A DNA stretch of 64,000 nt from Topomyia yanbarensis. Taxonomy: Eukaryota; Arthropoda; Insecta; Diptera; Culicidae. The stretch spans positions 32,214,343 to 32,278,342 of the forward strand of contig NC_080671.1 in NCBI RefSeq assembly GCF_030247195.1. Direction: 5' to 3'. The notes below the pieces were generated by a model. That model made no database searches, was not told the origin of the DNA, and saw only the letters and a list, made by a program, of their open reading frames with translations. A program made the position numbers and the translations under genes. Within the stretch, counting starts at the first letter, position 1. Each line of letters starts with the position of its first letter. Below, piece after piece: positions 56,510 through 64,000 of the stretch.

Positions 56510-59469
56510 TCTCTGGGCTTGGGTGATGAGCCTAATGGGCGCGTACTCTTGCTTGGTCGATAAGAGTGGGAGATCCGAGCGAGTGCTGGTTCATTGATCT
56601 CTGAATCTCATGACTAATAATCATTCGATCGAGTGTTTTGGCGGACGGCTGATATGGATGTTTCTACTTTTAAATGGGGGAACATGCTGGTTCGGTTGTT
56701 CGGGGACTCATTTGATCTTGAGCATAGTGATCGAGTCATTCGATTCGGATCGATGGACTGTCATCTATAAGAGATGATCAGACTGAAGGTGGGTGTTTTT
56801 ATCTCTTAAATCGCTCTGTCGCTCTGGCTCGTGAAGATGGCGAGTAACACTCGTTTATAACGAATCGGATTCGCTGTTTTCAGAAACAGAGATGACAATC
56901 TCTTATGGATGGAACCTTCTCTTAAACATACTGTTCAGCCACTAGTTAATGCTCAACTAGATCAACTTAATAAACTGAAACACGTAGTTTTTGAAGAAAT
57001 CCAATCCACGTGAACCATATCACCAAACACCTAAAAGTAGTTTAGATGCATGTAATATCTATTTCTGTGTTACCTATTATCTTATCTATTCTATTATCTA
57101 TTAATATCTATTTCTTTATCCCTCTCACAGGAGGATTGACGGTATTGTAAATATCTTCAAGCCACAATAGACTCAATAGAATTATCTAAATATAAGGACC
57201 CTTCGCTCTTTTTGGTTTCTATTTGCACCAAGTGCTATTACTAGAGGTTAATTAGTTCTTATGTTAATAATCCACCAAGGGACCATTCATAAATTACGTA
57301 ACGCTTTTAGGGGGGGGGAGGGGGTACAACAAGTTGTGACATGTTGTGACATAGGGGGGAGGGGGAGTTAGCTAGATCGTTACGTAACATGTTTTCACCG
57401 AAGAAAAAAAAATTTTTTCTAGGAATTTGTTACGTAACAGGGGAGGGGAGGATGAAGAAATTTGTGACAATTTGTTACATGGGGGGAGGGGGGAGTCAAT
57501 TTTGGGCAATATTTGCGTTACGTAATTTATGAATGGTCCCCAATCATTATGACGCAAGATTTTATTTATATAAGAAGCCCGCTTCAAGATGTTGATTACA
57601 ATACGCCTCGATAGTGGTGTATCGAGGAGGCCTGGAGGGCTGATAGGAGCCTTTTTTCTGTTCTTTACCTTTCATCTATTCACCCGCTCATAAACAACAA
57701 TCGACTAATAACAAATAGATAATTGAGAAAGGATGTGCTATGTGTGGTGGTTGGTTATTCAAGTATTAGTAGTGTTTGAAGTACTAATGTATGTCTTTCA
57801 TGTGATGATCATAACTTTAGCTGTATCTTGTACCTGTCTAATATATTGCGTCTCTCATATATTGTCTTTTATCTCTTCTTTTCGAATCCTATACTGCCAT
57901 TCTACTCCCGCCTTCAGCTGGGTCAGCAAAGATTGTGATAGTGAACGTCTTAACACTCACACATTCTCAAACGCGGTCTCAAGCGGGAACCTACAAAAAT
58001 GCGCTCGCGCGCGCGATTACGAATCGGTCACGTCCGGAGGTCTACCCTTGATCCCAGAAGCCTGGGTCCATGCATTCAGCTGGACCAATTAGGTAAATAC
58101 GCTCATACCTATTGGGCGGCACGTCTCATGGCGACATGACCGGGAATCTTATCGATATAAGGGATCCCACTCTCTGCCAGAATTCTGGCCGCACACCGAA
58201 AATTTAATATCAGACTCACGGTTCGCGCGACCATTCAAGAACGCACAACACACGCAAATATGTTACAAAATCACGTTAGCGTACAAACGTTAGAACCCCT
58301 CGCGATTTTCTAAACAACCTACGCCCACCAACTCGCAAGCATGATTATACCCCGGTAATAAGGTTAACGTCTCAGCGCTCATAAACTTACCAACGCGATC
58401 TCAAGCGTTAATCTACAAACTCTCGCATTCGCGCCATCATGAATCGGGATCGTCCGGAAGTCTCTATCCTCGGTACCAACAGTCTAGGTCCATGTTAATT
58501 TAAAAAAAAATAAAATAGAAAAATTAAAAAAAATCGCTCCCATATCCACTAGACAAAACGTTTCATGGCGACATGACCGGGAACTCTAGTGATATGGGAT
58601 AACTCACTCCCTGTCAGAATGTGATCCGTACACCGAACTAAATATCAGAATGACGGTCCGCGAATATATGAATGGCCGCAGGGTTTCAAAATCGAATTTA
58701 TACACGCGAAGTCACATAGACGCGAGCACACGCGACAAACACGTCAACATACGAACGCTTAAGCCCTTCGCGATCATCTACGCACACCTATGCCCGCGAT
58801 CGCGCAAACTTGATAACACTCCGGTAATTATGTGAACGTTTTAGTACTTACGAAGTTACGAACGCGAACCCGCAAACGCGCGCGATCATGAATCGGTCAC
58901 GTCCGGAAATCTTTAGCCTTCATTCTAGTAATTTAGGTCCATACATTCAGTTGGACCAATCAAAAAAATAAAGCTCATATCCACTAGACCACACGCTCTA
59001 CGGCGACATCGCCGGGAACTCGTGATATGGAAGATCTCACTTTCATTTAGCATCTGAGCCGTACACCAAATATAAAGTATTAGATTCACGGTCCGCGCAC
59101 GATTATCCAAAGAACACACGTGAATATGCGAAATGCACACGGTTATAAAATAGATTTAATACACGCGAAGTTACATACACGTTAGCACACGCGACATACA
59201 AACTCACACGCGATCGAACACGTTAACGTACAAATGCTCGAACCCTTCGCGATGATACATGCGATCGCGAGTCCCTACGTCCGCACATACCTGAACCGTA
59301 CAATGAATATCACATTCAGAATCACGGCCCGCTACAATTGGCCTAATGCAGTGTTTTATTGGGCGACATTGCCTGTCTCGTCTGCAAATTGTAGTATGTG
59401 ATTCTGACGGGGAGCCCTTCCGAGAACCTAGCTCTACAGCTCCAGTAGGACAACTCTCGAAAAAAAAAA
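56510..59469 (+). mobile_element. CpG-rich retroposon, copy 3, complete between target duplications
   Basis: A 2,960 bp insertion bounded by a perfect 20 bp duplication and ending CTCTCGAAAAAAAAA. Order: ~600 bp 5' part (TCTCTGGGCTTGGGTGATGA onward); a segment with the stem CCTCGATAGTGGTGTATCGAGG split off by a 262 bp MITE; AT-rich ~200 bp; then CpG-rich monomers marked by GAATCGG[T/G].. CGTCCGGA near 58,021, 58,441 and 58,889 (~420-450 bp apart). A shared closing block with GACGGGGAGCCCTTCCGAGA ends it. No ORF is conserved across copies and no RT is present. It behaves as a large non-coding retroposon, presumably mobilised by a LINE. The family shows variable monomer number. Confidence 0.8.
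57279..57540. mobile_element. 262 bp MITE nested in the CpG-rich retroposon
   Basis: GGGACCATTCATAAATTACG begins it and CGTAATTTATGAATGGTCCC ends it, perfect over at least 20 bp and extending to TAACG. CAA just outside both ends may be a 3 bp target duplication. The interior has G-runs (GGGGGGGGGAGGGGG) and repeats of TTGTGACA. No transposase is present. Confidence 0.9.
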
Positions 59470-59489
59470 TTGATTCATTGGGAGATTGT
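59470..59489 (+). repeat. Target-site duplication, right copy
   Basis: TTGATTCATTGGGAGATTGT, directly after the A-tail, identical to 56,490-56,509. Confidence 0.92.
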
Positions 59490-62400
59490 GAAAGGTGAAT
59501 CAGTAGAATTTTTCCAGAGATTATTAATAGTCATCAAGGTAAAATGTTTAAGAGGAGGTAGGTAGGGTAGGTGTTTATGTGAAATCAGATGGAAAAATTC
59601 GATGAAAAAAGGGACATTTTAATTCAACTGTGATATTGACGAACCCAACTCACTATCACACTAACACTATCGGTGTTCGCGAAGCAAGCAATTAGTCCCG
59701 AGTGAAGTCCCGGAAGCACAAGAGTGTTGATTTGTTGACGGAATTCGGGACCTACTAAGTTATAGGTCTTTTACCCAATTTTTAGCCTACAGTGTCACAA
59801 TGTTTAACTAATCCGTTTGTTCAGTCAACAATACATCAACCGCATTGTCCCTGCTCGGAAAAAAACGAGCGAACTCCTATTGCACGATTGAATACATCGA
59901 AAGCTGCTCAACTGCAATTCAATTATCAGCTTCTTGAGACAGATTGATCAATTTCAGCGCAGCCAAATCGCCGTCAATCTCAATCAAACCCAATTTAAGC
60001 TCTCGTTAATGCGCCCGCTTCCAAAGTTCACTGACCACAGCCACCGGCCATTTGAATGGGCTGCACTGAATTACAAGCCCCGCCCGTCTGTCTGCCCCAC
60101 CACCGACGCAATAAGCGTTCCAAACAGTAAATAAAAACAGTTCAGTCATTGTCATGCCACATTCAATGCGATGGTGAAATTTCTCGTCCCCTTTTCCTCA
60201 CCTTTCCTCCCCTTTCAGCGACAAGCTAATGCACTTTTGTCGTCGGAGGAGGAGGAGGTAGATTGCATTCGTTTGACGAAATGTCACTTTCGCTCAATTT
60301 TTCTACTCCCACAGCTCCCTTCTCCTCCTCGTTCATCAACATTAACCGCCCGGTTCGAGCAGCAGCAGCTGCACCAGTATATGCGCTTGATTTTTGTTTT
60401 TGTTTAAGCCGTCTGTCAAGCCTTAGCCTGCCTTCAGGCCAAGTCGGCAAAGTATTCAAATTAAAGCTCACCAACATCAATTGTGTAAAATGTGTACATA
60501 CAAACGCGCGGTCGGTCCGTAGTACTGGGTCTTACACAATGTTTGCTTATCGCTAGGGTTGATATTTGCTTCCTGCAAAAGCTGCCCCCGCTACAGGACC
60601 ACCTTGCTTCGGACCGTACCGTACATTGTTCGCAGGCTAACCTGAAACACGGCACCGTGCATTCTGGCCGGCACAATCGTCTTGTCTTCGGCGGGTGAAT
60701 TTTTATTCAATTAGTTGTGCAGGGAGGTTCATCAATGGTTGAAATCTGAGAGAAAGATCACGCTCTCGGTCGCCCGGCGGTACCTGATCGTTTTCTTTTC
60801 TATTTATGTTCCATCGAAAGGGAACATCCCTGGCTTGGATTCGACTGAAGGCTGAAGACCCTCCGTCGGGAACGAGTTTGGGTATTCTCCCGGGGCGGGT
60901 GGATAATCCCTTTCATAATGCTGTAATATAAAAGATAAAAGTTATGATGCGCTAATAATGGCCATTGTGAGCTCTTGGAAACCGATTGGCATCTGAGCGT
61001 TGCCGATCAATGGGCAATTGTTTGTTTGTTTTGTGTTGCTGGAAACAAGATTCCTTGATCGGTAGCAAGCTTCCGCCTTGAACTCGTGTTCAGAAGCTTC
61101 ACGTACTTTCCCGATGAATGGATCGTTCCATTGAGCTTCTGTTTTCTGTTTTGTTTCGGATTACGCAATTTAAGTTCTAAGCAACATCTCAGTTACCTCA
61201 CCAACATCCGTTGGCCCGTTTTCCCGACTGATTAAGGATAGTCACTGCGGCACCAATTAATCACTGAACCCCTCGTGCAAATGGCTTCTGCGACACCTCT
61301 CACTGCGTCGTGATGTTTCGCGAGTGTGCGTCACATGCAGGCATTAATCTTTCAATTGCCACGATGTCATCATCGTCTTCTAGCCTGACGCAAAGTCGCT
61401 GTTGTGGTGTCTCGAGAAGTGTCGTAGATTTATCGACTCTAACTTTTGCATAAGTACCACCACCGCTTGAAACGGCTTTGACTGACGAGGAGTGGAGCTC
61501 CACTCATAAAGTGCAACATTCCGACAACCATAAGCTCATCCTGTGTTATGAAAGAGTAATTTTCTAGCCAACCTCGGCAGTTGTTGAGGGCCGTGCGGAA
61601 CGAACGACGGTGGCCTTTTCGGCGGGAAGGGCCAGTGATTTAGAAGGTGGTTAGTCAGTGAACTTAACGCTGCTAGCAAGGGTCATTTGTGCGGTTCCAA
61701 TTCACTATCTTAACGTGCGTCGCCGCGTCGTGGGTTTTGCTGTGTTGTTTCACACGTGTGTCAGATGTTCAAATCAAAACGACAACAGACCGGGCAGCTG
61801 GCAGGATTTGCAACCTACATCGATGCGTGGAGGGTACTTTTGTTGTCCGAACGTTTTTCCTCAGCGGGTGCGCTATTATGTTGTTTCATAAATCATTCGG
61901 TTTTGTGCTCATGGTCGTCTCATCGGTAATCGGTTTCTTTGCAATGCCATTTCAATTTTCAACCTTATGTCACATCACTCGAACAATGTTATTTCTTTCT
62001 AATTTATTTCCATTTCTGCGCTGTCTTTTGTTTTCGCACTGTTTCGATTCGCTGCACAATACAACACACACACAAGTCGAGAGTTTTCAACTAGTCACAC
62101 TGAACACTATCACTTTTTTTTTGTTTGTAAGATAGCGATGCTCACTGTGCAGCCATATGAAATTAGATGTCTCGGTTAGAAAATGACATCATAATCACTG
62201 TCTTGTTGAACACCCAACTTGGAATGTGACATGCTAACTGAAAACTCTTTCGGATTTGTGAATTAACTTTAACTAATTTAACAGTTTTTTTTCGCTAAAT
62301 TAACAGTTTCAAAAAAAATTTGTTTTAAACTTTCAACTTCAAACCTTCAAAGTAATCCTACCTATGGAAATACTATGAATGGATTCCATGAAAAAGCAGC

Positions 62401-62799
62401 AGTCCTTATTACTGATTAATTTTCTTGAGGAAGTCCTCCTCTTGCCAACGGTGTTGCGAGAGGCTGCTTTTTTCTTTTTCCAGGGATATCCGCTTTTCGG
62501 GGCTTTCCCAATTGAACCATAAAGAAATGTGAAACATAGATACCTTTTAGTGTAATTGTTTATATTAATAATTGTTTTTGTAGCACTAAATCACGTCATG
62601 TGCTAGTCGTATGTTTATCTGTTGATGGGAGGTGCGAGTTGGTGTGGGTCGGTACGTTTGATTTAGTTTACACTCCATTGTCGATTCATCTGATTGTTTT
62701 GTAACAGCTGAGTCAGGGAATGGATGCAGAACTGACATATATGATGAAATAGTGGGTATTTAATCGTCTCGCGTGAAATTTTATCCTTCCTATGACTCG
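59490..62799. other. Calm, GC-richer single-copy-looking block
   Basis: The longest stretch in the window without repeat ends. GC and CpG are raised at 59,880-62,100, with GGAGGAGGAGGAGG near 60,245 and CAGCAGCAGCTGCA near 60,360. Overlapping frames in several registers (up to 148 codons at 61,689-62,135) have no domains and look like chance openings. It could hold regulatory DNA or untranslated exons of a nearby gene, but I cannot show it. Confidence 0.3.
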
Positions 62800-64000
62800 T
62801 TGGTAACTTTATTCCGCCGTTCAATTAGAGAACTCGATTCGAATCATTCGAGAAATTTCGATGGATTTACCGACGCACGTTCATCATCCATTCCCGGTCA
62901 CCATAACCCGACAAAATTTATTTGCTGGCATTTTTATGTGTTTCTGTAACATCCTGTTTCAATTACTTTAATTGAATGTTACATGGGTTATTTTCTTCTA
63001 ATTCATTCGTTTGCTTTTTTTTGTACCTATAATTGTTTGCTTCTCTACTACTCATGCATACCAATTTACACGCTCTTACTTCATCTTTTACATCTTTTTT
63101 ATCACTCGCCATGTTATTCTTTAACCATATTTTAAATTAGATTTAAAACACTCACTAACACGATCAATTGCATATTCTCCCTCGGTTCTGCCCTCGGTTC
63201 TAGCAGTCTACTAGATTCATGCCTTCAGTTGGATCAATAAAAATCAATGTCGCTCACATTCACTAGACAACACGTTCCTTGGCGAGATAACCGGGTAGTT
63301 GACTGACTATCAGATTCCCGGTCCGCGCGATCATTCACGAACAGACGCGAATATGCGAATGGCCACACGGTTATAAAATCAACGTCACACTCACTAAGTT
63401 ACATACACGTTAGCACACGCGACATACAATCGCTCTTCACGATCAAATACATACGCCAGCGTTCGCGCGATCATGGCTCGGTCACGTCCGAAAGTTACTA
63501 CACTCGATCGTAAAAGCCTAGCTACACGCCTTCAGTTAGACCCATAAAAACGATGCTGATATCCACTAATCAACATTCGATGGCCGATAAGCCTAGTGAT
63601 ATGGGGGAACTCATTCTGCTATAACATCTTCTCTTCCGCACACTGAAAATTAAATATCAGATTCAAGAATCGCGCGATTATTCAAGAACAGCAAATGATA
63701 ACACGGTTATAAAATCGAATTTATCCACGCGAAGCTACATATAAGCTATCATACACGACATATTACGATTGCCCACGCGATCGAACACGTTAACATACAA
63801 ACGCTCGAGCTTTCGCGATCATCCATGCACACCTTTATCCGCCATCATCCTGCGCCCGTGAGCTCGCAAACATGAAAATACCCCGGTGATTGAGTGAGCA
63901 TTTTACCAATTGACAAACGCGGTTTTAAACACGAATTTCCAAAGACCCGTGTGCGTGCGATCAGGAATCGCTCATGTCTTAAAGGCGCTACCCTCGACCT
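62800..64000 (+). mobile_element. CpG-rich retroposon, copy 4, cut by the window end
   Basis: From 62,874 (TTACCGACGCACGTTC) it matches 15,535 onward of copy 2 (TTACCGACGCACGTGA, then ATTTGCTG and TTACTCATG-like words), then enters CpG-rich monomers at ~63,150: ACACGGTTATAAAATC, GTTACATACACGTTAGCACA, CGAACACGTTAACATACAAA. The mark GGTCACGTCCG occurs near 63,480 and a decayed one near 63,970. The 5' border is unclear and the 3' end lies beyond the window. Confidence 0.65.

Noticed and set aside
60226..60556. Overlapping open frames on both strands
   Set aside because: Both are driven by GGAGGAGG and CAGCAG triplets and have no recognisable domain.
61689..62135. 148-codon open frame
   Set aside because: Hydrophobic, Cys/Phe-rich chance reading in GC-raised DNA. 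A second overlapping frame is also open and no family is recognised.

Overview
The window looks like nuclear DNA from a repeat-swollen insect genome, most likely a culicine mosquito of the Aedes type. The evidence is AT-rich sequence with no intact gene, degraded Gag and Pol fragments of mosquito-type non-LTR retrotransposons, a tRNA-derived SINE, many short TIR elements (MITEs) and an unusual density of long foldback (inverted-repeat) elements. The species call is an inference from repeat style. No host protein-coding exon could be supported, so the window is probably intergenic or the inside of a long intron.

Layout, left part (1-19,000): a ~650 bp foldback with a tandem side copy; Gag and Pol remnants on the minus strand (1,640-4,190); a gutted LTR element carrying a (CGCAA)n-tailed retroposon (4,995-6,114); a CpG-rich dispersed repeat (7,380-8,170, again at 14,041-16,875); a TTAA-flanked MITE (11,371-11,868); a 5'-truncated LOA-like retrotransposon (12,560-13,798); a SINE with a 13 bp target duplication (16,916-17,087); and two calmer blocks (9,101-11,000 and 17,390-18,880). 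The second block ends in a juxtaposed splice acceptor and donor (18,875/18,876) that fits a recursive splice site.

Middle part (19,000-40,000): hairpin elements, an RTE-type reverse transcriptase remnant interrupted by a foldback (22,620-24,010), a ~1.97 kb palindrome (24,348-26,320), a full-length ~907 bp (CGCAA)n-tailed retroposon between 27 bp flanking repeats (28,171-29,077), and a 4,001 bp TA-flanked foldback (30,051-34,051). That last element carries minisatellite arrays and a 1.1 kb TTAA-flanked element, which itself contains a 223 bp hairpin. A GC-richer block (34,890-35,530) and a reverse-transcriptase pseudogene (38,040-38,870) follow.

Right part (40,000-64,000): two endonuclease-bearing Pol pseudogenes, one with EN and RNase H but no RT (42,963-44,530); more foldbacks (46,055-47,571; 50,655-51,430; 52,200-52,690); two more Gag scraps; a TTAA-flanked MITE (55,481-56,165); a 2,960 bp CpG-rich element with a perfect 20 bp target duplication and A-tail (56,510-59,469); a calm GC-richer block (59,490-62,600); and the start of another CpG-rich copy running off the window end.

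Nothing acts as an operon or pathway. The fragments record successive insertion. Autonomous non-LTR elements (LOA/Jockey-like, RTE-like) left dead Gag/Pol pieces, and their machinery could have mobilised the SINE and the two non-coding retroposon families. TIR/foldback elements imply past cut-and-paste transposases, but no transposase gene remains here. All family names rest on reading translated motifs and repeat ends by eye.
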